Positions 51,001 through 59,115 of a stretch of 64,000 nucleotides of DNA are shown piece after piece. Under the pieces are notes generated by a model. That model saw only the letters and a program-made list of their open reading frames with translations. It searched no databases and was not told where the DNA came from. Position 1 is the stretch's first letter. Each line of letters opens with the position of its first letter. Source of the DNA: VRUE01 sp963718755. GTDB lineage: Bacteria; Actinomycetota; Thermoleophilia; Solirubrobacterales; 70-9. The translations under genes and the position numbers were made by a program. Where the stretch lies: contig OY970376.1 in assembly GCA_963718755.1 (NCBI GenBank), positions 930,001 through 994,000 of the forward strand, read 5' to 3'.

Positions 51001-52846
51001 GCGGCCGCAACTCGGCGAAGCGGTCCGACGGGTAGCGCCCATCGAGCATGTCGAGCACGTTCTCGAGCTGTTCGCGCGAGAGCTCGCCAAAGGGCTGGGT
51101 GGCAGTGACCAGGCGCTCGACCTCATCGATCTCCCACTCGTCGAGGGCCGCCATCGAGACCAGGTGCTGGGCGAGCACGTCGAGCGGGTTCTGCGGGATC
51201 ACGGTCTCCTCGATCGCCCCTTCGCGCATCCGCCGGGCCACCACGGCGCACTCGAGCAGGTCGGCGCGGAACTTGGGGAAGATCCGCCCGCGCGAGACCT
51301 CGCCCAGCGAGTGGCCGGCGCGGCCGACCCGCTGCAACCCTCGGCTGACCGACTTCGGCGACTCGACCTGGATGACCAGGTCGACGGCGCCCATGTCGAT
51401 TCCGAGCTCCAGCGACGACGTGGCGACGAGGCACGGCAGTTGCCCAGACTTCAGCATCTCCTCGACGACGAGGCGCTCTTCGTGGGAGAGCGATCCGTGG
51501 TGGGCTCTGGCGATCTCGGGCAGGGGTTCTGGCCCCTCAGCCGCGGGTCCTGTCGCGGAGGAGGGGGTGTCCGATTCGGCGCTGGGTTCCTCGCCGGACG
51601 GTGGTGACTCTCTCGACGAGTCACCGGGGCGAGGAACAGGACGCCGCCCCGAATCGGACACCCCCTCCTCCACACCACCCGCGGGAGAAGCGTGGCCGGC
51701 GTGCTCGGTCGCCGGGAGCTCTTGAGGAGCTTGTTCGAGAGCTAGCTCGTTCAAGCGCTTGGCGAGACGCTCCGCCGCGCGGCGGGCGTTTACGAAGATG
51801 ATCGTCGAGTTGTGCTCTTGGACGAGCTTCAGTAGCTCGGGGTAGATGGCGGGCCAGATCGAGCGGACGTGAGCATTCGGCTCACCGTCGTTGGGGACGC
51901 CCTCGCTATTTGGGAAGTTGGGAGCCCCCGGTTCACTCATGTCCTCAACCGGAACCACGATCTCCAGATCAAGCTCCTTAGCAACGCCAGCGTCGACGAT
52001 CTCGCAAGCTCTTTTAGGACCGACCAGGAACTTCGCGATCCGCTCCAGCGGTCGCTGCGTGGCGCTCAGCCCAATCCGCTGAACCCCCTGCGCTTCTCCC
52101 GTGGGTGGCGTGCCGGAGGGGGTGTCCCCTCGGTCGCGGCGTCCTGTTCCTCGCCCCGCCTGGTCCGAGCGAGCCGAATCGCCGTCCGGCGAGGAACCCA
52201 GCGGCTGAGGGGACACCCCCTCCGGCGCGACAGGACCCGCGGGCCGAGAGGCATGGTCCTTCACCAGATGGTCCAACCGCTCAAGAGTCAGCGCCAGATG
52301 CGACCCTCGCTTTGACTGGGCGACCGCGTGGATCTCGTCAATGATCACCGCCTCGGTGCCGGTGAGAATCTCGCGCGCCCCCGAGGAGAGGATCAGGTAG
52401 AGCGACTCGGGGGTGGTGATGAGGATGTCGGGCGGCGTTTTGCGCATCGCCCGCCGCTCTTTCTGGCTGGTGTCGCCGGTGCGCAGGCCGACGGAGATGT
52501 CGGCGCCAATCCCCCGCAACGGCGCCCGCAGGTTGCGCTCGATGTCGTAGGAGAGCGCCTTCAGCGGCGAGACGTAGACGAGCTTCACGCCCTGACCAAG
52601 CTGCTCCTCCCGCGAGAGCTTGTCGATTCCCCAGAGGAAGGCGGCAAGCGTCTTGCCCGAGCCGGTGGGGGCGCAGATCAGCGCGTTGTCGCCGCCCGAG
52701 ATCGCCTGCCAGCCGCCCGCCTGCGCAGGCGTCGGACCCTCGAAGGACGCCTCGAACCAGCGCCTTACCGGCGCGCTGAACGGCGCCAGCGGGTCAGCTT
52801 TTGCGCTTGCTTTTCGCTCGGTGGCCAACCCACCGATCTTACGCAT
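48056..52846 (-). CDS. lhr: Large ATP-dependent helicase Lhr, carrying two in-frame palindromic insertions
   Basis: 1596 residues from ATG 52846 (GTG 52867 is possible). An SF2 helicase of DNA repair. Seen: CAPTGSGKTLAAFLWGIDKL (Walker A), VIIDEIHAVAQSKRGSHLAL (DEIH), RIGLSATQRPLERI (motif III), ARAHHGSLSHEERLVVEEML, TSSLELGIDMGAVDLVIQ, and LQRVGRAGHSLG (motif VI), followed by a winged-helix and the long Lhr C-terminal region. Two disordered Pro/Gly/Ser-rich inserts of about 48 residues lie between VKDHASR and GVQRIGLSATQ, and between EHAGHAS and PEIARAHHG. They coincide with the 144-bp repeats. Without them the length is about 1500, normal for the family. Confidence 0.93.
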   Translation of the reverse strand: MRKIGGLATERKASAKADPLAPFSAPVRRWFEASFEGPTPAQAGGWQAISGGDNALICAPTGSGKTLAAFLWGIDKLSREEQLGQGVKLVYVSPLKALSYDIERNLRAPLRGIGADISVGLRTGDTSQKERRAMRKTPPDILITTPESLYLILSSGAREILTGTEAVIIDEIHAVAQSKRGSHLALTLERLDHLVKDHASRPAGPVAPEGVSPQPLGSSPDGDSARSDQAGRGTGRRDRGDTPSGTPPTGEAQGVQRIGLSATQRPLERIAKFLVGPKRACEIVDAGVAKELDLEIVVPVEDMSEPGAPNFPNSEGVPNDGEPNAHVRSIWPAIYPELLKLVQEHNSTIIFVNARRAAERLAKRLNELALEQAPQELPATEHAGHASPAGGVEEGVSDSGRRPVPRPGDSSRESPPSGEEPSAESDTPSSATGPAAEGPEPLPEIARAHHGSLSHEERLVVEEMLKSGQLPCLVATSSLELGIDMGAVDLVIQVESPKSVSRGLQRVGRAGHSLGEVSRGRIFPKFRADLLECAVVARRMREGAIEETVIPQNPLDVLAQHLVSMAALDEWEIDEVERLVTATQPFGELSREQLENVLDMLDGRYPSDRFAELRPRIVWDRTRGTMHGRKGSRQLVVTNAGTIPDRGLYGVHLPDGRRVGELDEEMVYEARPGQTFLLGATTWRIEDITRDRVIVTPAPGLPGAVPFWKGDGIGRPAELGRAIGAFSREAVSREPKELAKEYDLDRRAAENLVAYLREQQAATRVVPSDETIVVERFRDEIGDWRLCVLSPFGGRVHSAWGLALGQKIREELQLEADAIWSDDGIVIHLPDADDPPPADLIMVEPDELEDLVVRELSGSALFGARFRENASRSLLIPRAYPGKRTPLWQQRLKSQSLLEVARDFPRFPVILETYRECLRDVLDLPSLRQILTDLGSRKIGLVEVETPTASPFASSLLFDYVATYMYEGDTPNAERRAAALSLDRDLLRELLGQEELRELIDPEALIEVEAQLQHRTEAGRAADRDALQQVLRNVGDLTAAECAERVGEGYSAISMLEKLVAERRVALVRIGGEERYIAGEDAGLYRDALGVPPPPGLPETFLEDHPDAMRALVRRYARTHGPFPTAQLADRYGVDPTPALRELEREGALVRGELLPGGSEREWCDSDALRRVRRASLAHLRREVEPAARGRFARFLPSWQNVDAHRPAGAGPDRLRDALVPLQGVALTPKVWEGDVLPRRLGSYSPAWLDELCTSGELVWIGAGSRGRSDGRVALYFREDVRLAGPPPANAKLERADGEPQEAIRERLVAGPSFWLDLLADLDFPPEELHNALWDLAWSGEVTNDAFAPLRAPKLRSVPSHERGGRRFARRRSGSGAAVQGRWSLTAPLLADAPGPGAKLRAQAELMLERYGIVTRETVLAEGVPGGFSTLYAELGNLELLGTARRGYFVEGLGGAQFALPGAVERLRSLPEEDGSFQVLAATDPANPYGAALPWPKPPSGRRPARAPGAYVLLRDGEPLVYVERGGRSILRLVELSDADLALAMQVLADAVSAGRLPKLGVEKLDGEPVIGSGHEEVLLSAGFSRGPRKLTASAR
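51541..51684 (-). repeat. 144-bp nested palindromic element inside lhr, copy A
   Basis: Nested inverted repeats: CCGCGGGT/ACCCGCGG at the ends, a perfect 23-bp pair (51557-51579 with 51649-51671), GTTCCTCGCC/GGCGAGGAAC (51586-51595 with 51628-51637), and GGTGACTC/GAGTCACC at the centre. Relative to copy B it is in the opposite orientation. The length is divisible by three and the frame is open. Confidence 0.9.
52099..52242 (+). repeat. 144-bp nested palindromic element inside lhr, copy B
   Basis: Same plan and same length as copy A, inverted. Outer CCGTGGGT/ACCCGCGG, a perfect 20-bp pair (52112-52131 with 52207-52226), and GTTCCTCGCC/GGCGAGGAAC (52146-52155 with 52189-52198). Stem sequences differ from copy A but stay fully paired, meaning compensatory change. 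Asymmetric tags TCCT and CCAG match the 10.8-kb element. Confidence 0.9.
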
Positions 52847-52942
52847 GAACGGCTTCGGCCCCTCCACGCGGTTGAGCTTTGGACTGCTATGCGACTCAAA
52901 GCTCGACCGCGGGCCAGGCCGGGGCGATGCCCGATGGCCGAG

Positions 52943-54076
52943 CTAGCCGGCGCGGCCGCCGGCGAACTGGACGTAGGCGCGCCAGGCGGGCTTCGCTTTG
53001 AAGCCGTCGGCGAAGAGACCGGAGCCACCGCAGAAGTTGCAGAGGCCGGCGTAGTCGGCAATCGAGAACCAGAAGACCCGCCGCAGGTGCCATTTGGCCT
53101 GGTTGCTGCGGAAGAGGCGGAAGGCGCCCTTCAGTTCTCGGGCTTGGCCGGCAAGGCCTTTGGCGAAGCTGTTGTTGCGCTGGGGCGGTTCGGAGCTCCA
53201 GCTCACCTCGGTCAGCCAGAGACCCTTGCCCGCGTCGCGGTTGAATTTCAGGACGCCACGGAATTCTTCGATCCGCGAGTTCAGGTTCTTGTAGCTGCCC
53301 GTATATGGGTGCAGGGCGACACCCTGGAACTTGGACTTGATCCCGGGCGTGCTCGCGTACATCTGGTCGAGGAAGTCCGCCGCGAAGTAGGCCTGCGGCG
53401 GTTTCTTCTTGAAGGTCGCCTCGATCGGCCGAGCGAAGAGGCCGCCGAGCACGACCTTCGCGCCCGGATCCGCCGCTTTGATCGCGGTACTCGAGAGCTG
53501 CACCAGTTTGCCGTACTCGGCCGGGTTGGGCCGCCCGACGAAGTACTTGAAGTTGGGCTCGTTCCAGATCTGCCAGGCACGGATCGGCCTTTTCGGCAGC
53601 CCCGGGTTTTCGGCCCAGAAGCTGCCGTTGGGCCCGTAGCGCAGCACCGCCCCTTTGACGAACCCTTTCCAGCCTGAACGCTGTTTGCCCGTTCGCACCG
53701 GCAGGAAGGCGGGGCTGCCAAAGCGCCGATCGACGGGGACCGCCCAGCTGGGCGCCGTGGAGAGGAAGGGGAAGGGCTCGATCCCCGCAGCGACCGCGGC
53801 TGCGACGTAGGCGTCGGAGCTGGACCAATCGAAGATGCCGCCTTGTGCCGCCTGCACCGACCCCCAGGAGATCGGCACGCGAAGGCTGTCGACGCCGCCC
53901 GCCTTCAGGCGCTGCAGCTGTTCGGCGCTTGGCGTCGTCTGCGGCACGACCCCCCAGAAGGTGCCGGGCACGGCCATCGCCGCCGGGGCCGCGGCGAGCG
54001 CGCCGAAAGCGGCGATCACGAACGCGGCTAGCCAAAGGCGGGCCCGCCGCGGCGGGCTGATCCGTCGCTCGCCCAT
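52943..54076 (-). CDS. Secreted GH-A clan glycoside hydrolase (GH39/GH5-like)
   Basis: 377 residues. Basic N-terminus, hydrophobic core (LWLAAFVIAAFGALAAAPAAMA) as signal peptide, then a TIM barrel. AWQIWNEPNF gives the acid/base E173 and GLWLTEVSWSS the nucleophile E290, the clan GH-A pair. LKAGGVDSLRVPISWGSVQ is a typical start of such barrels. It lies 4 bp downstream of a surface-anchored protein gene and at the border of the polysaccharide locus, so it may trim or mature that polymer. Confidence 0.82.
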   Translation of the reverse strand: MGERRISPPRRARLWLAAFVIAAFGALAAAPAAMAVPGTFWGVVPQTTPSAEQLQRLKAGGVDSLRVPISWGSVQAAQGGIFDWSSSDAYVAAAVAAGIEPFPFLSTAPSWAVPVDRRFGSPAFLPVRTGKQRSGWKGFVKGAVLRYGPNGSFWAENPGLPKRPIRAWQIWNEPNFKYFVGRPNPAEYGKLVQLSSTAIKAADPGAKVVLGGLFARPIEATFKKKPPQAYFAADFLDQMYASTPGIKSKFQGVALHPYTGSYKNLNSRIEEFRGVLKFNRDAGKGLWLTEVSWSSEPPQRNNSFAKGLAGQARELKGAFRLFRSNQAKWHLRRVFWFSIADYAGLCNFCGGSGLFADGFKAKPAWRAYVQFAGGRAG

Positions 54077-54080
54077 CGGG

Positions 54081-54644
54081 CTAACTTGCCTCGGGCGAGA
54101 CTGCGGAATCCGACGAATCGGCCGAGTCGGAATCGCCGCGGCGCCGTTTGATCACCAAGTAGGCGACGGAGCCCCCGGCGAGCAGCACGATCGCTATCAG
54201 GATCGGCACCAGCGGCGAAGAGCCGCCGTCATCGGAGCCCGGTTCCGAGCTGCTGATAGGTGCTGCGCCAGAGCTAAGGCCATTCTTGTCGCCCTTGCCT
54301 TGGCTACCCTGCGAGCCAGTGACGTCCTTGCCATCAGCGGTGCCACCCGCCTTCGAACCGCCTGCCCCCCCATCGGGAGACTTTGCCCCCGTGGAGTCGG
54401 CACCGCCCTTGCTGGAGTCGGCCGGCGAACCTATCCCGCTGGTCGATCCGGAACCACCGGAGAGGTTCGACTTGTTGGGCGAGTCGCCGGTCGGCGTGGA
54501 CGGCGGGGCGTCCTGATATTCGTAGCCGGCGGAAGAGGCCTGCGCCAGCATCGGCAGGCAGCACAATGCGAGCAGAGCAAGCGCTGACAGAGCAAGTATC
54601 GAGCGGCCCCGGGCAAGGGGCAGGCTTTGGTGGGTCCCAAACAT
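54081..54644 (-). CDS. Surface-anchored Ser/Gly-rich protein with C-terminal membrane helix
   Basis: 187 residues from ATG 54644. Signal peptide (ILALSALALLALCCLPMLAQA), then about 110 residues of Ser, Gly, Asp and Pro with no fold, a transmembrane helix (LVPILIAIVLLAGGSVAYLVI) and a basic then acidic tail. It looks like a stalk tethered in the membrane. It probably forms an operon with the hydrolase gene 4 bp downstream. Its first 79 bp overlap the divergent ligase gene. Confidence 0.75.
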   Translation of the reverse strand: MFGTHQSLPLARGRSILALSALALLALCCLPMLAQASSAGYEYQDAPPSTPTGDSPNKSNLSGGSGSTSGIGSPADSSKGGADSTGAKSPDGGAGGSKAGGTADGKDVTGSQGSQGKGDKNGLSSGAAPISSSEPGSDDGGSSPLVPILIAIVLLAGGSVAYLVIKRRRGDSDSADSSDSAVSPEAS

Positions 54645-56581
54645 GGCGCGCAAGGTTAGAGCAAAGCGCGGCGTTACTCGCCCCGGTCGCCCTGATCGCC
54701 GGCTTGGCGCTGGCTGGAGGCGGTTTCGACGTCGGTCCACGCCACTTTGCCGGGCTTGCGGCATGGCTGGTCGTCGTCGCCCTGATCCTGCTGGGCATGG
54801 CGTCGCGCGCAACCCTGGGCAGGCCCCTTTACTGGGCTGTTGGCCTGATCGGTGGTCTTTCCCTGCTGTCTGCAATGTCGTCCCTCTGGTCAGGCTCAGC
54901 CGAGCTGAGCGTGGTCGAGGCAGACCGGGTCCTGGCCTACCTGGGCTTCTTCTTAGCCGCGTTCCTGATCGCCCAAACCGATAAAAGGCGCCAACGTTTC
55001 GCTGAAGGCCTGGCGATTGCCTTGACTTTCGTCGCCCTGCTGGGCCTTGCCAGCCGTCTGCTGCCCGATCTGGTGCAGGCCGGGGACTCCTATCTCACCA
55101 GCGCCCGCCTCGCCTACCCGCTGGGCTACTGGAACGCGAACGGCGCCGCCTTCGGCATGGCCGTCGCCCTGCTTCTCTGGAGCAGCCGCCAGGCAGCCTG
55201 GGAGGGCCTGCGCTGGCTCTCGGTCGCCGCGCTGCCGGCGGTTCTCCTGGCGCTCTACTTCACCTACTCGCGCGGCGGGCTGCTGGCGCTGGCGATCGCC
55301 GCCGGTTGCACGATCGCGCTTTCCAGGGACCGCCTCTGGCTGCTGGCAACTCTGGCGATCGGAACGATCGGGGCGCTGCCGGCGGTGCTGGCGGTGCAGG
55401 CGCGCCGCAGCCTCGCCGACAACATCGCCAACCAGGCGGCGGTTGACCAAGGCTTGACCGTGCTGCTCGTCCTCGCCGCGGGCATCGCGCTGACGCTGGC
55501 GCTCTTCGCCGCGCTGCGCTGGGCCGAGCAGCGCGAGGGCCGGTTGACCGGCCGGGCGCTGGAGCTGTCGCGCAATCCCAGGCTGCTGCGGGTCGTCGCG
55601 GCGGTGGCCGCCGTGGTCGTGATCGGGGTCGCGATCGCGATCGGCGGCCGAGCCTGGGACCAGTTCTCGGACTCCGACGTCCAGTTCCCCAACCAGCCCG
55701 AGCAGCACTTCTCGAATTTCAGCAGCGCCGGTCGCAACGACTTCTACCGAGTGGCGATCGACGGCTTCGGCGAAAAGCCGGTGCTTGGAAGCGGCGCCGG
55801 CACCTACGAGTTCTCCTGGGAGCGCCATCGCTCGATCCCCCTGGCGCTGCACAACGCGCACTCGCTGTACCTCGAGGCGTTCGCCGAGCTCGGCATCGTC
55901 GGCGGCCTCCTCGTGCTGGCCCTGGTCGGGACGTTGCTGTGGGGTGGCTTCTGCGCCTGGCGGGCGGCGCCGCACCCACAACGCGAGCGCAATGCCGTGC
56001 TCCTGGCCGTGATGCTCGCCTTCGCCATCGGCGCCGGCCTGGATTGGTTCTGGGAGCTCGCCGGGCTCGGCGCGGTCTTCTTCCTCGCCGCCGGAGCGCT
56101 GGTCGCCGCCAGGTGCGCGCAGCTCGCGCCTTCCGCCGACCCCCGCGCGGGCACCGACGCCGAAGGACAGCGCTTCGGCTTCGCCGTCGCCGGCCTGGCC
56201 GTGGCCTGGATCTCAGCCGTCGCCCTGATCGGCCCGCTGCTGGTGGATCGGGAGATAAACGCCAGCCAGGACGCCGCCGCGGCCGGCGACATCGGCTCCG
56301 CGGTCAACCACGCGAAGACGGCGCGCTCGATCGAGCCCTTTGCCGCCTCTCCCTACGTCCAGCTCGGCCTCCTGGCGGAGCTGGAGGGCGACTACGCGAC
56401 CGCGATCGAGCACTTCACGCAAGCAATCGACCGCGAGGACCGAAACTGGCAGCTCTACTACCTACGCTCTAGAGTCGAGGAAGAGGCAGGCGACCTGGCT
56501 GCGGCCAGAGCGGACCTGGATCGCGCCCGCCATCTGAACCCCCTCGAGGAGTGCCTCCGCGGAAAACCGAGCTGTGGGTGA
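54566..56581 (+). CDS. O-antigen ligase/polymerase family membrane protein (Wzy_C) with TPR-like tail
   Basis: 671 residues from ATG 54566; other starts are possible. About 12 membrane helices. Wzy_C hallmarks: LYFTYSRGGLLALAIA near 240, then the periplasmic loop NDFYRVAIDGFGEKPVLGSG and NAHSLYLEAFAELGIVGGLL. The C-terminal 120 residues hold TPR-like helices (YVQLGLLAELEGDYATAIEH, AGDLAAARADLDRARHLNP). It should polymerise or ligate lipid-linked repeat units. The next gene overlaps or abuts it. Confidence 0.88.
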   Translation: MRAEQALTEQVSSGPGQGAGFGGSQTWRARLEQSAALLAPVALIAGLALAGGGFDVGPRHFAGLAAWLVVVALILLGMASRATLGRPLYWAVGLIGGLSLLSAMSSLWSGSAELSVVEADRVLAYLGFFLAAFLIAQTDKRRQRFAEGLAIALTFVALLGLASRLLPDLVQAGDSYLTSARLAYPLGYWNANGAAFGMAVALLLWSSRQAAWEGLRWLSVAALPAVLLALYFTYSRGGLLALAIAAGCTIALSRDRLWLLATLAIGTIGALPAVLAVQARRSLADNIANQAAVDQGLTVLLVLAAGIALTLALFAALRWAEQREGRLTGRALELSRNPRLLRVVAAVAAVVVIGVAIAIGGRAWDQFSDSDVQFPNQPEQHFSNFSSAGRNDFYRVAIDGFGEKPVLGSGAGTYEFSWERHRSIPLALHNAHSLYLEAFAELGIVGGLLVLALVGTLLWGGFCAWRAAPHPQRERNAVLLAVMLAFAIGAGLDWFWELAGLGAVFFLAAGALVAARCAQLAPSADPRAGTDAEGQRFGFAVAGLAVAWISAVALIGPLLVDREINASQDAAAAGDIGSAVNHAKTARSIEPFAASPYVQLGLLAELEGDYATAIEHFTQAIDREDRNWQLYYLRSRVEEEAGDLAAARADLDRARHLNPLEECLRGKPSCG

Positions 56582-56588
56582 CACCACA

Positions 56589-58094
56589 ATGACGAGCAAG
56601 GCGCAGCAGACCGCATCGCGCAAGGACGAGCCGGCCCAAGCGCCGGGGCAAGCCCCGCGTGGGGGCCGGACGGAGGCCGCGATGCGACTGGGCCTGACCG
56701 GCCCGAGCGGCGCTCGCCGGCGCGGCGCCCTGCTGCGACGCATGCTGGCCAGCGGCGACTGGCTGACCTTGGTCGCGACGCTGTGCGTGGTGACCGCCGC
56801 GAGCCCGGAAACGGATGTCGGCACGCTGTTCTGGGCGACGATGTTCAGCCCCGTCTGGATCCTGATCCTGAAGCTGCACGGTCTCTACGACAACGACCAC
56901 CGCCGCATCCGCCACAGCACCCTCGACGAGATCTCCAGCCTGATCTCGGCGGCGGCGTTGGGGACGCTGGCCCTGGACGGGCTGCTGGCGTTGAGCCCGG
57001 TCGGACCGCTGGCCGCCCCCAGCGCGATCGCCGTCGGCGTCGGTGCGCTGCTCGGCAGCTTCGCCTCGCGGGCCGTGCTGCGCTTCTTCTGGCACCGCCT
57101 GGCCGGGGCCGCAACCGGGATCGTGATCGGCCCGGCGGGCGCAGTCGCCGTGGTCGCGCGTCGGGTCGCGACCCACCCGGAGACGCGCCTGCACTTGGTC
57201 GGGTACCTGGCGCCACGGGGCGAGGACGCCGCAGGCGAAGCCGGCGGGCTGCCGCGGCTCGGCTCGATCAACGACCTTTCGCGGATCGCCCGCGAGGCGG
57301 CCGTGGAGCGGGTGATCATGACTGAGCAGGAGATGAGCGAGCCGGCCGCGGAGCGCCTGATCGAGGAGTGCAAGGCGGCCGGCCTGGCGCTGACCTTCCT
57401 GCCTCAGCACTTCGGCCTGCTCGGCCCAGGGATCGAGCTGAACCGGCTGGCCGAGCTTCCCGTGCTCGACTTCCGCTTCTCCGACCCGCCGCGCTCGACC
57501 GTGGCGCTGAAGCGCGGGATGGACCTGGCGATCGCCGGCATGATGCTGGTCCTCCTCTCCCCCGTCCTCCTCGTCAGCTCGCTGCTGATCCTGCTCGACT
57601 CCGGTCGTCCCGTCCTCTTCCGCCAGCGCCGCGCCGGCAAGGACGGGGTGCCCTTCACCTGCTTCAAGTTCCGCACGATGGTGCAGGGCGCCGAGGAGCA
57701 GCTGGGCGAACTGGTCGACCTCGAGAAGCTCGACGAGCCCGCCTTCAAGATCGCCGACGACCCCCGGGTGACCCGTGCCGGCCGCATGCTGCGGCGCTTC
57801 AGCCTCGACGAGCTGCCGCAGTTCGTCAACGTCGTCCGCGGCGAGATGTCGCTGGTCGGGCCGCGGCCCGAGGAGGAGGCGGTTGTCGCCCTATATGACG
57901 AGCGGCAGCGAATCCGCCTCGCGGTCAAGCCCGGCATGACCGGCCCGATGCAGGTCTATGGCCGCGCCGACCTCACCTTCGAGGAGCGTCTCGCGATGGA
58001 GCGCGACTACCTCGACAACATCTCGGTCGCCGGCGACCTGGCGATCCTCCTGCGAACCCCGGCCGCGATCGCACGCGGCGAGGGCTCTCACTGA
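56589..58094 (+). CDS. Polyprenyl-phosphate glycosyl-1-phosphate transferase (WcaJ/CpsE type)
   Basis: 501 residues from ATG 56589 (GTG 56574 overlaps the upstream stop and is an alternative). N-terminal helices and a CoA-binding-like domain (GIVIGPAGAVAVVARRV) precede a last helix LAIAGMMLVLLSPVLLVSSL. The catalytic bacterial sugar-transferase domain follows: GRPVLFRQRRAGKDG, FTCFKFRTM, RRFSLDELPQFVNVV, GEMSLVGPRPEE and VKPGMTGPMQVYGR. It loads the first sugar phosphate on undecaprenyl phosphate. Confidence 0.94.
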   Translation: MTSKAQQTASRKDEPAQAPGQAPRGGRTEAAMRLGLTGPSGARRRGALLRRMLASGDWLTLVATLCVVTAASPETDVGTLFWATMFSPVWILILKLHGLYDNDHRRIRHSTLDEISSLISAAALGTLALDGLLALSPVGPLAAPSAIAVGVGALLGSFASRAVLRFFWHRLAGAATGIVIGPAGAVAVVARRVATHPETRLHLVGYLAPRGEDAAGEAGGLPRLGSINDLSRIAREAAVERVIMTEQEMSEPAAERLIEECKAAGLALTFLPQHFGLLGPGIELNRLAELPVLDFRFSDPPRSTVALKRGMDLAIAGMMLVLLSPVLLVSSLLILLDSGRPVLFRQRRAGKDGVPFTCFKFRTMVQGAEEQLGELVDLEKLDEPAFKIADDPRVTRAGRMLRRFSLDELPQFVNVVRGEMSLVGPRPEEEAVVALYDERQRIRLAVKPGMTGPMQVYGRADLTFEERLAMERDYLDNISVAGDLAILLRTPAAIARGEGSH

Positions 58095-58104
58095 GGGGCG
58101 GCCG

Positions 58105-58980
58105 ATGGACAGCCCACTCGAGCTGGAGGTGATCATCGTCAGCCACGGCGCCGAAGGGCTGCTGCGCAACTGCCTGCGCTCGCTGCAAAAGCACCCAGCG
58201 CAGCGAGCGATGCGGGCGACCGTGGTCGACAGCGGCAGCCCCGACGGGACCCCGGAGATGGTCGAGCGCGAGTTTCCCTCCGTGCGCCTGCTGCGGCGCG
58301 AGAACGTCGGCTTCTCGGCCGCCAACAACCTCGCCCTGCGCGAGAGCGAGGCGCGTGCGGTGCTGCTGCTCAATCCCGACACCGAGGTCTACGCGGGCAC
58401 GCTCGACGCCGCGCTGGCGCGCCTCTGGTCGGCCGAGCGGATCGGTATGGTCGGGGTCAAGCTGGTTACCGAGTCCGGGGCCCTCGACCACGCCTGCAAG
58501 CGCTCTTTCCCGACGCCGCTCAGCGCCCTCGCCCACTTCACCGGCATCGGCCGCTCCGAGGGTGCCTCTAGCGCCCTCAGCCAGTACCGGGCAACCGAGC
58601 TCGGCGACGACGAGCCCGGCGAGGTCGACGCCGTCAACGGCGCCTTCATGCTCTGCCGAGCAGAGGCCGTGCGTGAGGTCGGCCTACTCGACGAGGGCTA
58701 CTGGCTCTACATGGAGGACCTCGACTGGTGCCACCGCTTCTGGGATGCGGGCTGGAAGGTCTTCTACGAGCCCGCCGGCACCGCCCTGCACGTCAAGGGA
58801 GCCTCCAGCGGTGGCCGCCGGGCGCCCCGGCAAGAGATCGCCTTCCACCGCGGCATGGGCCGCTTCTACCGCCGCTTCGACGCCGCCGAGCACAACCCAT
58901 TACTGAACGCCGCGGTCTACGCGGGCATCGGTGCGAAACTCGCCGCCAGCCTCGCGATCACTGCCGCGCGCGGCCGCTAA
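58105..58980 (+). CDS. Glycosyltransferase family 2 (rhamnosyltransferase-like)
   Basis: 291 residues from ATG 58105 with GAGGGG 7 nt upstream. GT2 GT-A fold: LEVIIVSHGAEGLLRNCL, VVDSGSPDGTPEM, ENVGFSAANNLALRE and LLLNPDTEVYAGT (DxD-like). VNGAFMLCRAEAVREVGLLDE with YMEDLDWCHR follows, a block typical of WsaE/WbbL-like rhamnosyltransferases. That fits the rml genes nearby. Ten bp downstream of the priming transferase. Confidence 0.92.
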   Translation: MDSPLELEVIIVSHGAEGLLRNCLRSLQKHPAQRAMRATVVDSGSPDGTPEMVEREFPSVRLLRRENVGFSAANNLALRESEARAVLLLNPDTEVYAGTLDAALARLWSAERIGMVGVKLVTESGALDHACKRSFPTPLSALAHFTGIGRSEGASSALSQYRATELGDDEPGEVDAVNGAFMLCRAEAVREVGLLDEGYWLYMEDLDWCHRFWDAGWKVFYEPAGTALHVKGASSGGRRAPRQEIAFHRGMGRFYRRFDAAEHNPLLNAAVYAGIGAKLAASLAITAARGR

Positions 58981-59115
58981 GCATCTAGAAACGACAAGAC
59001 CCGCCGAAGCGGGCCGAGTCTGGTGAAGCGGGGAACCACCCCGCAAGCGACTCACACTCTGCCCCATGGTACCACGGCAGATCGCCCCAGCTCGACCGCT
59101 TCGACCGGTCATATG
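58981..59115 (+). other. Structured non-coding DNA after the GT2 gene
   Basis: Contains hairpins CCCGC-CGAA-GCGGG (59000-59013, likely terminator without a T-tract) and GCGGGG-AACCA-CCCCGC (59028-59044). AAGCGACTCACACT (59045-59058) nearly matches, on the opposite strand, the anticodon arm of the tRNA-like gene that follows. The arms GACTCACACT (59049-59058) and AGTGTGAGTC (59167-59176) are perfect inverted repeats. No open frame is credible. Together with 59207-59291 this is a 311-bp gene-free interval apart from the tRNA-like sequence. Confidence 0.5.
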
